Source of the DNA: DATAEG01 sp963703085
GTDB taxonomy: Bacteria > Actinomycetota > Actinomycetes > Mycobacteriales > Jatrophihabitantaceae
Assembly (NCBI GenBank): GCA_963703085.1
Contig: OY969789.1
Coordinates: 1,550,001 to 1,614,000 of the forward strand
Direction: 5' to 3'
Length of the DNA stretch: 64,000 nt
Shown here: piece by piece, positions 50,195 through 58,689 of the stretch
Numbering within the stretch: the stretch's first letter is position 1
How the letters are laid out: the number at the start of each line of letters is the position of its first letter
Notes under the pieces: generated by a model
Seen by the model: only the letters and a program-made list of their open reading frames with translations
What the model was told of the DNA's origin: nothing
The model's database searches: none
Made by a program: the position numbers and the translations under genes

Positions 50195-51214
50195 TCACCG
50201 CCAGACGCTCTCCCGCTGCGACAGCAGGCGATAGAGCGTTGCCTGAATCGTTTCGCGCACCTGGTCGGTGAGCTCGAAGGTGAGCATGGGGTCGTCGGCA
50301 GCGTCCGGACCGTAACTGCTCGTGTCGATCGGGTCGCCGAATTCGATGTGCCACTTGCTCGGCAGCGGGACGAACCCGAGCGGGCCCAACCACGGAAATG
50401 TGGGCGTGATCGGGAAGTAGGGCAGGCCGAGCACGCGGGCCAGCGTCTTCGCATTGGCCAGCATCGGGTGGATCTCTTCGGAGCCGACGATCGAGACCGG
50501 GATGATCGGCGCGCCGGTGCGCAGCGCGGCGGTGACGAATCCGCCGCGGCCGAAGCGCTGCAACTTGTACCGCTCGGTGAACGGCTTGCCGATGCCCTTG
50601 AAGCCTTCCGGCCACACTCCGACGAGCTCGCCGTTGCCGAGCAGCCGTTCGGCATCGGGGTTGCAGGCCAGCGTCGCGCCGCTCTTGCGAGCCATCGGGC
50701 CCAACCCGGGCGTGGTGAAGACGAGATCGGCACCCAACAGGCGCAGGAACCGCCCGCCCGGCGTGGCGTCGTGCACGGCGACGGCGGTCATCACCCCGTC
50801 CAGTGCCCACAGTGCGCCGGCGTGGTTGGCGACCAGCAGGGCACCGCCGGTTTCGGGCAGGTTGGCGGCGCCGGTGACTTCGGTGCGGAACCACTTCTGG
50901 TACACCTGCCGGAACAGCGGCAGCATGGTGTGGTCGGTGAGGTCGGGGTCGAACCCGAACTCGTCGACGGTGTAATCACCGGTGATCCGGCGGCGCAAGA
51001 ACGCCAGGCCAGCCGCGGCCGCGTGCTCCCACGCTGCCGGTTCGCCGGGCGGCGCAGTCGCCTCCGGTGGCGTCGGTGTCGGTGGCGGCGTCGGTGCCGG
51101 TCGGCTGTCGGCAGACCGCGCCGGGCGCCGGGCGCCGGCTCGGGCCGTGGCCGGCCGTCGGCCAGGACGTGACGGGTCGCCGCCATGCAACGGGATGACC
51201 CGGGCCTCACCCAT
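50195..51214 (-). CDS. Lysophospholipid acyltransferase family protein
   Basis: 339 residues. A Pro/Arg/Thr-rich N-terminal 75 residues comes first, then the PlsC-like fold: NHAGALWALDG near 150-160 in place of the usual NHx4D, GVWPEGFKGIGKPF near 205-218, and FVTAALRTGAPIIPVSIVGS near 228-247. Equivalent of Rv0502, next to the epimerase gene as in M. tuberculosis. Transfers an acyl chain to a glycerolipid or related lipid (inferred). Start 51214 overlaps the epimerase gene by 8 bp. Confidence 0.88.
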   Translation of the reverse strand: MGEARVIPLHGGDPSRPGRRPATARAGARRPARSADSRPAPTPPPTPTPPEATAPPGEPAAWEHAAAAGLAFLRRRITGDYTVDEFGFDPDLTDHTMLPLFRQVYQKWFRTEVTGAANLPETGGALLVANHAGALWALDGVMTAVAVHDATPGGRFLRLLGADLVFTTPGLGPMARKSGATLACNPDAERLLGNGELVGVWPEGFKGIGKPFTERYKLQRFGRGGFVTAALRTGAPIIPVSIVGSEEIHPMLANAKTLARVLGLPYFPITPTFPWLGPLGFVPLPSKWHIEFGDPIDTSSYGPDAADDPMLTFELTDQVRETIQATLYRLLSQRESVWR

Positions 51215-52298
51215 CGGTGCGCTCCTTCGCCGCCGCACCGGAGCGGGCGATCGACGTCGCCGCCCCGACCAGGGCGGAGGCCAGACCGGCCAGCGTCCCC
51301 TCGACCCGCCGGGCCGCGTCCTTAGTGATCACCGGGACGATGCCGGCGCCGGCGAGGAAGGCGTCGAACGCCTGAGCGGTGGTGAAGGCCGGTGTGTAAC
51401 CGAACTGCTCCTTGAGCTTGGTGATGTCCACGACCCGGCCGAAGTTCAAGAACTCCATCTGGTCTGCGGAGAAGTCCACGAGGCCGCGGCTGCGCACCAT
51501 CCGCGACACCAGCGACACAGCCGGCCGGGGCACCGGGACCGCAACCCGCCCAGCCCGGCGCGCCGCCTGGGACAGCAGCAGCACCCCCTCGCCGGCCACG
51601 TTGAACACGCCGGGCAGGTCGCTGGTAGCAGCCCGCCGGGTCGCCTCGACGGCGTCGGCTTCGTGCAGCACCTGTATGCGCGGGTCATATCCGAGTGCGG
51701 TCGGCACCACCGGCAGAGCGAAGTACCGGGTGAGCGTCGTACCCACCTGCGGGCCCACGAAATTGGCGAAGCGGAGCACCGTCACCGGGATGTCCGGGCG
51801 GCGCCGGGCGAAGCCGCGCACGTATCCCTCGACCTCGACGGCATCCTTGGCGTACCCCGAGCGCGGCGACGCCTGCGCGGACATGTCCTCGGTGAACACG
51901 GCGGGATCCCGTGGGCTTGTCCCGTAGACAGCCGTCGTCGACTTCACCACCAGGCGGCGCACCGACTCGGACTTCTGGCACGCGGCGAGCAACTGCATCG
52001 TGCCGAGCACGTTGTGCTCTTTCATGGGGGCCCGACCGCCGGCGTCGTGCGGAGTCGCGGTGATCGACGCGTGCACGACGGTGTCGACCTCGGCCTGCCG
52101 GATCACCCGCCCAATCAATGGATTGCGAATGTCGGCGCGGACGAATTCGGTGCGGCCGAGGAGTTCGAGATCAGCACGCGACGGCGGCGTGGTGTCGACG
52201 CCGATGATCCGCGCCACTGAGGGATCTGCCGCAAGGCGCCCGGCCAGCCGGCTGCCGAGGTAGCGACTCACCCCGGTGACCAGCACGACACTCGGCAC
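51207..52298 (-). CDS. NAD-dependent epimerase/dehydratase (SDR)
   Basis: 363 residues from the GTG at VPSVVLVTG, preceded by GGAGG; a longer frame to 52418 is less likely. Nucleotide-binding VTGVSRYLGSRLAGRLA near 6-22, active-site pair in SGYAKDAVEVEGYV (Tyr-x3-Lys) near 145-160. Same position as galE2-like Rv0501. Substrate unknown; it may act on a nucleotide sugar or a lipid-linked group with the acyltransferase. Confidence 0.88.
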   Translation of the reverse strand: MPSVVLVTGVSRYLGSRLAGRLAADPSVARIIGVDTTPPSRADLELLGRTEFVRADIRNPLIGRVIRQAEVDTVVHASITATPHDAGGRAPMKEHNVLGTMQLLAACQKSESVRRLVVKSTTAVYGTSPRDPAVFTEDMSAQASPRSGYAKDAVEVEGYVRGFARRRPDIPVTVLRFANFVGPQVGTTLTRYFALPVVPTALGYDPRIQVLHEADAVEATRRAATSDLPGVFNVAGEGVLLLSQAARRAGRVAVPVPRPAVSLVSRMVRSRGLVDFSADQMEFLNFGRVVDITKLKEQFGYTPAFTTAQAFDAFLAGAGIVPVITKDAARRVEGTLAGLASALVGAATSIARSGAAAKERTDG

Positions 52299-52377
52299 GG
52301 CGCCTCCCGACAGTTCGCTCCGAGCCGGCCGCGGTCGTGCTGAGCCTGCGACCGAATGAACCTCGGATGTGACGAGC

Positions 52378-52953
52378 TTAGTGTCGCGTGATTCTCTCCT
52401 TATCGCGCGCTGCAGCATTCCGGCCCCGTGCGGTGCGTCCCCATGGTTTGTAGACGCCGAGCACGGCGGCGAACAACAGGGCGACGGTGGACACCACCGG
52501 CGGGAACATCAAGTTGCTCGACGCCGGGCCAAGTCGGTCGAGCAGGGACGCGTCGATGCGGGCACTCTGCCGCGCAGCCTCGTCCAGCGACGGCCGCAGC
52601 GCGACCAGGACGAGCACGGTGAGCACGATGTTGAGGAGCAGCTTGACGACCACCCACCAGTAGCGCAGCACGCCGAACCGGGTGCCCCAACCCAGCAGCA
52701 GGCCGGTGCCGAGCGCTAGCAACCCGATCGGGAGCAGCAAGACGAGGGCGAACCGGTGCAGCGCCACGTAGCAGGCCGAGACGAGCTGCGGATCGTTGCT
52801 GGTAAGCCCGGTGAGCGCCAGGACCAGCATCACCAGGTCGACGCCGATCCAGCTCAACGAGGCGGCAATGTGCACCAGCAGAGTGAGCCGACGCGCCGGC
52901 CGCGACAGCCGCCACGGCGTCCCGCGCGACGCGTCTGCGATCGGGGCCGTCAC
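52378..52953 (-). CDS. DUF2269-like integral membrane protein
   Basis: 191 residues with four membrane helices (about 21-46, 63-92, 100-125, 148-170) and His in LTLLVHIAASLSWIG and YVALHRFAL that could bind metal or haem, as in DUF2269-type proteins. Function unknown. Overlaps the upstream tetR stop by 4 bp, so translated with it. Confidence 0.72.
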   Translation of the reverse strand: MTAPIADASRGTPWRLSRPARRLTLLVHIAASLSWIGVDLVMLVLALTGLTSNDPQLVSACYVALHRFALVLLLPIGLLALGTGLLLGWGTRFGVLRYWWVVVKLLLNIVLTVLVLVALRPSLDEAARQSARIDASLLDRLGPASSNLMFPPVVSTVALLFAAVLGVYKPWGRTARGRNAAARDKERITRH

Positions 52954-53618
52954 CGCGGGCGACCTTGCTTGGCTCGATGCCGGAACGCATGCAGGTCACT
53001 GCGTTCCAGCCCGGGCCCGTCGATGGCAACCTGCATCGGATCCGAACGCAACCCGGCCAGGAAGAGGTCGGCGTGCCGATGGGCCACTTCCCGCTGGGTC
53101 TGCGCCGGGATCGGCCCGGGCAGCGGACGGGCCAGCCGCACCAGCATCAGGCCGATGTCGCCGAAGGTGACGTCCTTGCGCAACCCGCCGGTGTCGTGCG
53201 CCGCGTCGATGATCTGCTGCGCCAGCTGCGCGGAGCGGGCCCGCGCCGGTCCGATGTCCGGGCCCTCGAGGTCCAGCTCGTCGATCAGGGTGGGGATCAC
53301 CGCGGACGTGCGCAGCTCCAGTACCGCGTGCAGGTAGGCCGACAGCGCGTCCATCGGATCGGCGTGTTCCTGCAGCGCCTGCTCGGCCGCGTCAGCGGTC
53401 GCCATCAGCGCAGCGAGGACCACCGCGTGCATCAGCGTGTGGCGGTCCGCGAACCGGCGATACAGGGTGCCGATGCCCACTCCAGCGCGGCGGGCGATCT
53501 CTTCCAGGGGAGCGTCGGGGCCACGCTCGACGAAGACGTCGCGGGCCACCTCCAGCAGCGCCTCGTGATTGCGCCGGGCATCGGCCCGCATCGGTTTGCC
53601 GCCCGGCCGCGCGCTCAT
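52950..53618 (-). CDS. TetR-family repressor
   Basis: 222 residues. N-terminal HTH: PLEEIARRAGVGIGTLYRRF near 37-56. The rest is an all-helical ligand domain (TetR_C_SBD-like; PGPIPAQTQREVAHRHADLF near 170). Divergent from an MFS exporter with a compound palindrome in between, the classic drug-responsive repressor/pump layout. It also regulates itself and the DUF2269 gene, probably. Confidence 0.92.
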   Translation of the reverse strand: MSARPGGKPMRADARRNHEALLEVARDVFVERGPDAPLEEIARRAGVGIGTLYRRFADRHTLMHAVVLAALMATADAAEQALQEHADPMDALSAYLHAVLELRTSAVIPTLIDELDLEGPDIGPARARSAQLAQQIIDAAHDTGGLRKDVTFGDIGLMLVRLARPLPGPIPAQTQREVAHRHADLFLAGLRSDPMQVAIDGPGLERSDLHAFRHRAKQGRPR

Positions 53619-53668
53619 CCGTGCCTCCCGCCCGACATGATTTCGACGATGCCGAGCGTACCACTAGA

Positions 53669-53712
53669 CGGAGAGTTTTCCTCCGGTTACTGTAACGGAG
53701 GAACATCCTCCG
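53669..53712. promoter_or_regulatory. Compound TetR operator
   Basis: Several overlapping inverted repeats of CGGAGGA/TCCTCCG: TTCCTCCGGTTAC-T-GTAACGGAGGAA (53678-53703; one extra G in the left arm) and CGGAGG-AACAT-CCTCCG (53696-53712), with a half site at 53669. It fills the space between tetR and the pump gene and ends 18 bp before the pump ATG, so bound repressor would block both promoters. Confidence 0.7.
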
Positions 53713-53730
53713 GATAGAGAGGTCGACACC

Positions 53731-55218
53731 ATGGCGACCCTGACTTCGCGGCCCCCGACACCGCACTCGAGCGCTGCTCCCCTCGGTCCCGATAGGCGCT
53801 GGCTGGCGCTGGTGGTCATCGCCGTCGCGCAGCTGATGACCGCACTTGACGCCACCATCGTCAACATCGCGCTGCCCTCCGCACAGAGCTCCCTCGGCTT
53901 CGGCGACGGCGCTCGGCAGTGGGTGGTGACCGCGTACACGCTGTCCTTCGCCGGGCTGTTGCTGTTCGGCGGACGCGTCGCAGACACCCTCGGCCGGCGC
54001 CGCGCCTTCCTCACCAGCCTGGTGGGGTTCGCTCTTGCCTCGCTGCTCGCCGGCCTGGCGCCGAGCCTTGGAGTGCTGGTCGCCGGCCGGGCACTGCAAG
54101 GTGCTTTCGCCGCGTTGCTGGCGCCGACCGCGCTGTCGTTGCTGGCCGTGACGTTCACCGACCACCGCGAGCGGGCGAAGGCCTTCGGTGTCTACGGGGC
54201 CGTCGCCAGTAGCGGCGCCGCTGTCGGCCTGCTGCTCGGCGGCGTGCTCACCCAGTACTTCGAGTGGCGCTGGTGCCTGTACGTCAATGTCGTGGTCGCA
54301 GCGGGCAGCTTCATCGCCGGTCGCACCGTGTTGCCCCGTCCGCCGCGGCAACCGAACACGGGTATCGACGTGCTGTCTGCCGTGCTGGCCACCGGTGGAC
54401 TGACCGCTCTCGTGTACGGCTGCAGTCAAGCCGCAACGCACGGCTGGGCATCGGCCGTGGTCGTCGGGCCAGGGGTAGCCGGTCTCGCTGCGCTCGCCAC
54501 CTTCACCGTCCGCCAGCACCGGATGGCCCGCCCGCTGCTGCCGCTGCGCATCCTCGCCGACCGCAACCGGCTCGGCGCCTACCTTGCCGCCGCTGCAGCC
54601 GTGGTCGGATCGTTCGGCATGTTCCTGATGCTGACCTACCACCTGCAGGTGGTACTGCAGTACTCGCCGCTGCGGGCCGGCCTGGCCTTCCTGCCGCTCA
54701 CCGTTGCCAACACGCTGAGCGGGTACCAGCTCGGCACCCGGCTGCAGTCCCGGGTGGCGCCCCGAGTGCTCGTCGTCGGCGGCCTGCTCGTGACAGCGAC
54801 CGGGCTGGCAATCTTGACCCGGCTGGACCCGGGCAGTAGCTATCTCGGCACCATCCTCCCGGCCGAGGTGCTGATCGGGCTCGGCATGGGCAGCCTGTTC
54901 CCGCCGGTCTTCGCACTCGCGATGAACGGGGTCGACCAGCGGGACGCCGGCGTCGCCTCGGCGCTGATCGGCACGGCCACCCAGCTGGGCGGATCGGTCG
55001 GGACCGCCGTGCTCAACACCGTTGCCATCACGGCAACGGCGGCGTACGCCTCGTCCCATGTGCTGAGCCGCCGGCTGCACGTTGACGCGCTGGTGCACGG
55101 CTACGCCACTGCTACCGCCTGCGCGGCTCTCTTCATCGTCGCCATCGCCGTCATCGTCGCAGTGCTCGTCAACGCACCGCGGCCGAACGCAGACCCCACC
55201 TCGAGTCAGGAGAAATGA
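53731..55218 (+). CDS. MFS drug exporter, DHA2 (14-helix) family
   Basis: 495 residues, 14 predicted helices. Family signatures: LMTALDATIVNIALPSAQ in helix 1 (motif D1), GGRVADTLGRRRAF in the 2-3 loop (motif A), and GAAVGLLLGGVLTQYFEWRW in helix 5 (motif C, typical of antiporters). Exports a small molecule in exchange for protons. Controlled by the divergent TetR. Followed by a VOC and a cupin gene with overlapping stop/start codons, so probably one operon. Confidence 0.92.
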   Translation: MATLTSRPPTPHSSAAPLGPDRRWLALVVIAVAQLMTALDATIVNIALPSAQSSLGFGDGARQWVVTAYTLSFAGLLLFGGRVADTLGRRRAFLTSLVGFALASLLAGLAPSLGVLVAGRALQGAFAALLAPTALSLLAVTFTDHRERAKAFGVYGAVASSGAAVGLLLGGVLTQYFEWRWCLYVNVVVAAGSFIAGRTVLPRPPRQPNTGIDVLSAVLATGGLTALVYGCSQAATHGWASAVVVGPGVAGLAALATFTVRQHRMARPLLPLRILADRNRLGAYLAAAAAVVGSFGMFLMLTYHLQVVLQYSPLRAGLAFLPLTVANTLSGYQLGTRLQSRVAPRVLVVGGLLVTATGLAILTRLDPGSSYLGTILPAEVLIGLGMGSLFPPVFALAMNGVDQRDAGVASALIGTATQLGGSVGTAVLNTVAITATAAYASSHVLSRRLHVDALVHGYATATACAALFIVAIAVIVAVLVNAPRPNADPTSSQEK

Positions 55219-55604
55219 TGTCCGTCCAGTTGAACCACACGATCGTGCACTCCTGGGACAAGGCCGACTCGGCTGCGTTCTACTGCGAGCTGCTCGGCCT
55301 TCCGGAGCCAGTGCCGTTCGGGCCGTTCCTCTCTGTCGCGCTGAGCAACGAAGTCACCCTCGACTTCCTCGACGACGTCGACGGGGCGGTGGCCACTCAG
55401 CACTACGCGTTCTTGGTCGGCGAGGACGAGTTCGACGAGATCTTTGCTCGGATCCGGGCCCGCGGCCTCACCTACTGGGCGGACCCGTTCCACCGCCGCC
55501 CTGCCGAGTTCAACACCGAGGACGGCGGCCGCGGGCTGTACTGGGAGGACCCCAGCGGGCATAACCTCGAGATCATCACCCGGCCGTACGGAAGCGACAA
55601 CTGA
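55218..55604 (+). CDS. VOC-family (glyoxalase/dioxygenase-like) protein
   Basis: 128 residues from the second of two adjacent ATGs, which has the better distance to AGGAG. One VOC module pair: LNHTIVHSWDKADSAAFYCE at the start with a metal His, HYAFLVGEDEFDEIFARI in the middle, GLYWEDPSGHNLEIITRPYG at the end with the Glu ligand. Resistance dioxygenase or isomerase roles are known for the family. Overlaps the MFS stop by one base and the cupin start by one base (TGATG). Confidence 0.85.
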   Translation: MSVQLNHTIVHSWDKADSAAFYCELLGLPEPVPFGPFLSVALSNEVTLDFLDDVDGAVATQHYAFLVGEDEFDEIFARIRARGLTYWADPFHRRPAEFNTEDGGRGLYWEDPSGHNLEIITRPYGSDN

Positions 55605-56095
55605 TGTCCTACTCCGAACCGAAATACCTGGGCGAATCCGGCGAGGTCAACGTCAACTTCCGGCCGGCCGGGACAGCCCCGGACCTGCCGAACCCGAACG
55701 GAACCAACGTGCACTACCTCGCCACCGGCGAGTCGACCGGAGGGGAGTTCGGGCTGTACCGGTGGGACTTCGGTCCGGGCCGCAGCGGCCCGGACCCGCA
55801 CTTCCACAGGACGATCTCCGAGTCGTTCTTCGTCTTGTCCGGCACCGTGCGGCTGTTCAACGGGCAGGACTGGATCGACGCGACCTCCGGCGACTTCTTG
55901 CATGTGGCGGAGGGCGGCATCCACGGGTTCCGCAACGAGTCCGGCGAACGCGCGTCCATGCTGCTGCTGTTCACCCCGGGCGCGCCGCGCGAGGAGTACT
56001 TCGAGTGGCTGGTCGAGATGGCGCAGGGCAAACGCGCGTTGACCGACGAGGAGAAGGCGGAGTTCTACCTGCGCCACGACACCTACTGGCTATAA
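55604..56095 (+). CDS. Cupin-domain protein
   Basis: 163 residues. A single cupin barrel: motif 1 GPDPHFHRTISESFFVLSG near 65-83 with the His/Glu metal ligands, and motif 2 DFLHVAEGGIHGFRNES near 96-112. Possibly a dioxygenase or isomerase acting on the molecule that the co-transcribed pump exports (inference). Last gene of the inserted cassette. Confidence 0.85.
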   Translation: MSYSEPKYLGESGEVNVNFRPAGTAPDLPNPNGTNVHYLATGESTGGEFGLYRWDFGPGRSGPDPHFHRTISESFFVLSGTVRLFNGQDWIDATSGDFLHVAEGGIHGFRNESGERASMLLLFTPGAPREEYFEWLVEMAQGKRALTDEEKAEFYLRHDTYWL

Positions 56096-56203
56096 CCGCG
56101 CTGAACCCAGCGGATCTTCCGGGGCGATCAAGCAGCCACCGTCGTGGCTAGCTACGCGATACCGACCAAACCCGAGCGGGTCTCCCTAGGCGATCAGTTC
56201 GCT

Positions 56204-56302
56204 TTACTTCTTGTTGCGGCGCTGCACCCGGGTGCGCTTCAGCAGCTTGCGGTGCTTCTTCTTGGCCATCCGCTTGCGCCGCTTCTTGATGACTGAACCC
56301 AT
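56204..56302 (-). CDS. Small ribosomal protein bS22 (AURKAIP1/COX24 domain)
   Basis: 32 residues, MGSVIKKRRKRMAKKKHRKL then LKRTRVQRRNKK. Extremely basic, the exact pattern of the tiny actinobacterial protein (Rv0500B in M. tuberculosis) seen bound at the small ribosomal subunit in mycobacterial cryo-EM structures. AGGT precedes the ATG. It sits between the inserted cassette and the HTH gene, as in mycobacteria. Confidence 0.95.
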   Translation of the reverse strand: MGSVIKKRRKRMAKKKHRKLLKRTRVQRRNKK

Positions 56303-56470
56303 ACCTGCCCTCACTTCGCGCCGGTGGCGCGCTTAGCCTTGTGCGTCGAGTCTCGACGCGACCTTCCCGGCAACGACTCCGCCACCGAACGCACGCGGAC
56401 ACGCGTCTACCCGCCCGCTAACTGGCACCCAGCGTACCTGCCGCCGAGTGATGCTCGTGTCCGTGGGTGG

Positions 56471-56722
56471 TCAGCCGGCCTCGATATAGGCGTTCTGCAA
56501 GTAGTCGTGTACGGCCTTCTCGGGGACGCGGAAGGATCGGCCGACTCGAACGGCGGCCAGCTCTCCGTTGTGCACCATCCGGTACACGGTCATCTTCGAG
56601 ACCCGCATCATCGCGGCGACTTCCGCCACCGTCAGGAACTTCACGCCGGCCACGGGTTCACCGCGGTCGGCGGCCGGCCCGGATCGGGCCGAGGCAGCCG
56701 GACGCTCGTCGGATTTGCTCAT
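56471..56722 (-). CDS. Excisionase/MerR-type HTH DNA-binding protein
   Basis: 83 residues. A disordered 25-residue start, then one winged HTH: FLTVAEVAAMMRVSKMTVYR at about 29-48, GELAAVRVGRSFRVPEKAVHDYLQ near 53-77. Resembles the small BldC/AlpA-like regulators; the orthologue in M. tuberculosis position is Rv0500A. No obvious target. 168 bp to bS22, with nothing recognised in the gap; the next 140 bp towards proC also hold nothing I recognise. Confidence 0.88.
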   Translation of the reverse strand: MSKSDERPAASARSGPAADRGEPVAGVKFLTVAEVAAMMRVSKMTVYRMVHNGELAAVRVGRSFRVPEKAVHDYLQNAYIEAG

Positions 56723-56862
56723 GCTTCACCGTACTTTCGGCACATGTCGCCCCGCCGGCTTCCCCACCGGCAGGATGGACACGCACGTGCTCGCTGCACA
56801 GTAGCGGTACAGGTGGGGCAGAAGCGATAGTGGAGTCCTCACGATTGCGTGCCGATCCCGGT

Positions 56863-57678
56863 TCAGCCGGTGCCGAGCTGTCGGCTGCGCTCGCTGGCGG
56901 CCTCGATCGCGTCCAGCATTGCAGCTCGAACACCGTGCTTCTCCAGCTCGCGGATGGCGGCGATCGTGGTGCCGCCGGGGCTGGTGACCGCCTCGCGCAG
57001 CTGCACCGGATGCTCGCCGGAATCGCGCAGCATCTTCGCCGAGCCGATCGCGGTCTGGACGATCAGTTCGGCTGCTACGGCGCGCGGGATACCGAGCAGG
57101 ATGCCCGCGTCGATCATCGCTTCGACCAGGTAGAAGAAATATGCCGGGCCAGAGCCGGACAGTGCTGTCACCGCGTCGAGCTGTGATTCCGGTAGCCGGA
57201 TCACCTTGCCGACCACCCCGAGCAGCGCCTCGGCCACTTCGAGGTGCGCGGCGTCTGCGTGCGCACCGGCGCAGATCACCGTCATTGCCTCGTCCACCAG
57301 CGCGGGCGTGTTCGGCATGCAGCGCACCACCGCGACGCCTTCCGGCAGCGCCGCCTCGATCCGCGCCGTGGGAACCCCGGCGGCCACCGATACGACGACA
57401 TGGTCGGCGGTGACGTGATCGTGCAGTTCCTTGAGCAGCGGTTCGATGTCCTGCGGCTTCACCGCGATGAGCAGCGTCTGCGCCTGCGCCGCCGCGGTCG
57501 GGACGTCCACGGCACGGACGCCGTGGGTGCGGGCCAGGTACTCGGCGCGCTCGCCGTTCTTCTCCACGACGACCAACGCCTCGCTGCTGCGCGCGCCGCG
57601 CAGCAACCCGGCGAGCAGCGCTTCGCCGATCTTGCCGCCGCCCAGCACGGCAACGCGGTCCACGGACTCGTCCGACAT
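56863..57678 (-). CDS. proC: Pyrroline-5-carboxylate reductase
   Basis: 271 residues from the ATG after AAGAGGTGA. Rossmann NAD(P)H site VAVLGGGKIGEALLAGLLRG near 9-28, and the C-terminal family signature TALSGSGPAYFFYLVEAM near 167-184. Last step of proline synthesis. It follows directly on proline dehydrogenase, 5 bp apart, so synthesis and breakdown enzymes may be made together. Confidence 0.95.
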   Translation of the reverse strand: MSDESVDRVAVLGGGKIGEALLAGLLRGARSSEALVVVEKNGERAEYLARTHGVRAVDVPTAAAQAQTLLIAVKPQDIEPLLKELHDHVTADHVVVSVAAGVPTARIEAALPEGVAVVRCMPNTPALVDEAMTVICAGAHADAAHLEVAEALLGVVGKVIRLPESQLDAVTALSGSGPAYFFYLVEAMIDAGILLGIPRAVAAELIVQTAIGSAKMLRDSGEHPVQLREAVTSPGGTTIAAIRELEKHGVRAAMLDAIEAASERSRQLGTG

Positions 57679-57683
57679 CGCAT

Positions 57684-58643
57684 TCACCTCTTGGAGATCA
57701 GCGCGCGCAGGAAGAACGCCAGGTTCGCCGGGCGCTCGGCCAGCCTCCGCATGAGATAGCCGTACCACTCGGCGCCGTACGGCACGTACACCCGGACGGT
57801 GTGACCGCTTCCGGCCAGCCGCTTCTGCTCGTCGGGCCGGATTCCGTACAGCATCTGGAACTCGAAGTCACCGGCACGCTTGCCGAAGAACGCGGCCCGG
57901 TCGACACCGATGGCGACCAGTCGCGGATCGTGGGTGGCGAGCATCGGATAGCAGCCCTCACCCTGCATGAGGATGTTGACACAGCGCACATAGGAGCGGT
58001 CGACCTCATCGCGGCTCTGGTACGCGACCGCTTCCGGCTCGGCGTAAGCGCCCTTGCACAAGCGGACCCGGCTGCCCGCGGTGGCCAGCTCGCGGCAGTC
58101 GCCCTCGGTCCGCCGCAAGTAGGCCTGCAGCACGGCGCCGGTCGTGGCGAAGTCGCGGCGCAGCTCGGTGAGCGTCGCCAGCGTGGCGTCGGTCGTGGTG
58201 TGGTCCTCCATGTCGAGGGTCACGGTCGCGCCGACGTGCTGCGCCTTTTCACAGATCTGCCGAGCATTGTCGAGCGAGATCTGCTCGCCGTCCCCCGGCA
58301 GTGCCTGCCCCACCGCGCTGAGTTTGACGCTCACCTCAGCGCGCGCGGTCAGTGGCCGGCCCTCGCGGAAGCCGGTCAGACCCGCGTCGGAGAGTCTGGT
58401 CAGCAGGTCGAGGTATGCCTCGACGGTGGCATGCGCCGTGCCTCTGTCGGTGGTGTCCTCGCCGAGATGGTCCAGCGAAACGGTAAGGCCGGCCGCTTCG
58501 AGTGTGGTGGCGACGCCGACCGCGTCCACTGCGCCATTGCCGCCGACGAATCTGGCAACCACGCCGCGGGACACCGGGGCGTGGGTGACGACACGCTGCA
58601 CGGTCTTGTTCCGCGAGGCGAGCAGGATCGGCGTGCGCAGCAT
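57684..58643 (-). CDS. Proline dehydrogenase
   Basis: 319 residues, a monofunctional FAD-dependent enzyme with a TIM barrel. Typical segments: VSLDHLGEDTTDRGTAHATV near 54-73, VSVKLSAVGQAL, VTLDMEDHTTTDAT, RLCKGAYAEPEAVAYQ, MLATHDPRLV and FEFQMLYGIRPDEQ. Oxidises proline to pyrroline-5-carboxylate at the membrane. Directly upstream of proC, which reverses that step; a PutA-type fusion is not present. Confidence 0.93.
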   Translation of the reverse strand: MLRTPILLASRNKTVQRVVTHAPVSRGVVARFVGGNGAVDAVGVATTLEAAGLTVSLDHLGEDTTDRGTAHATVEAYLDLLTRLSDAGLTGFREGRPLTARAEVSVKLSAVGQALPGDGEQISLDNARQICEKAQHVGATVTLDMEDHTTTDATLATLTELRRDFATTGAVLQAYLRRTEGDCRELATAGSRVRLCKGAYAEPEAVAYQSRDEVDRSYVRCVNILMQGEGCYPMLATHDPRLVAIGVDRAAFFGKRAGDFEFQMLYGIRPDEQKRLAGSGHTVRVYVPYGAEWYGYLMRRLAERPANLAFFLRALISKR

Positions 58644-58689
58644 GGCGCCAGGGTAGTGACCGCGCCATCGCCGGGAATGCGCGCGGTGG

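Noticed and set aside
56134..56149. Terminator AGCCAC-CGTC-GTGGCT between cupin and bS22 genes
   Set aside because: The actual match is only 6 bp with a 4-nt loop and no supporting features; too weak to list as a feature.
58659..58687. Inverted repeat ACCGCGC/GCGCGGT between Ppx and proline dehydrogenase genes
   Set aside because: Seven GC-rich base pairs arise readily by chance at this base composition.
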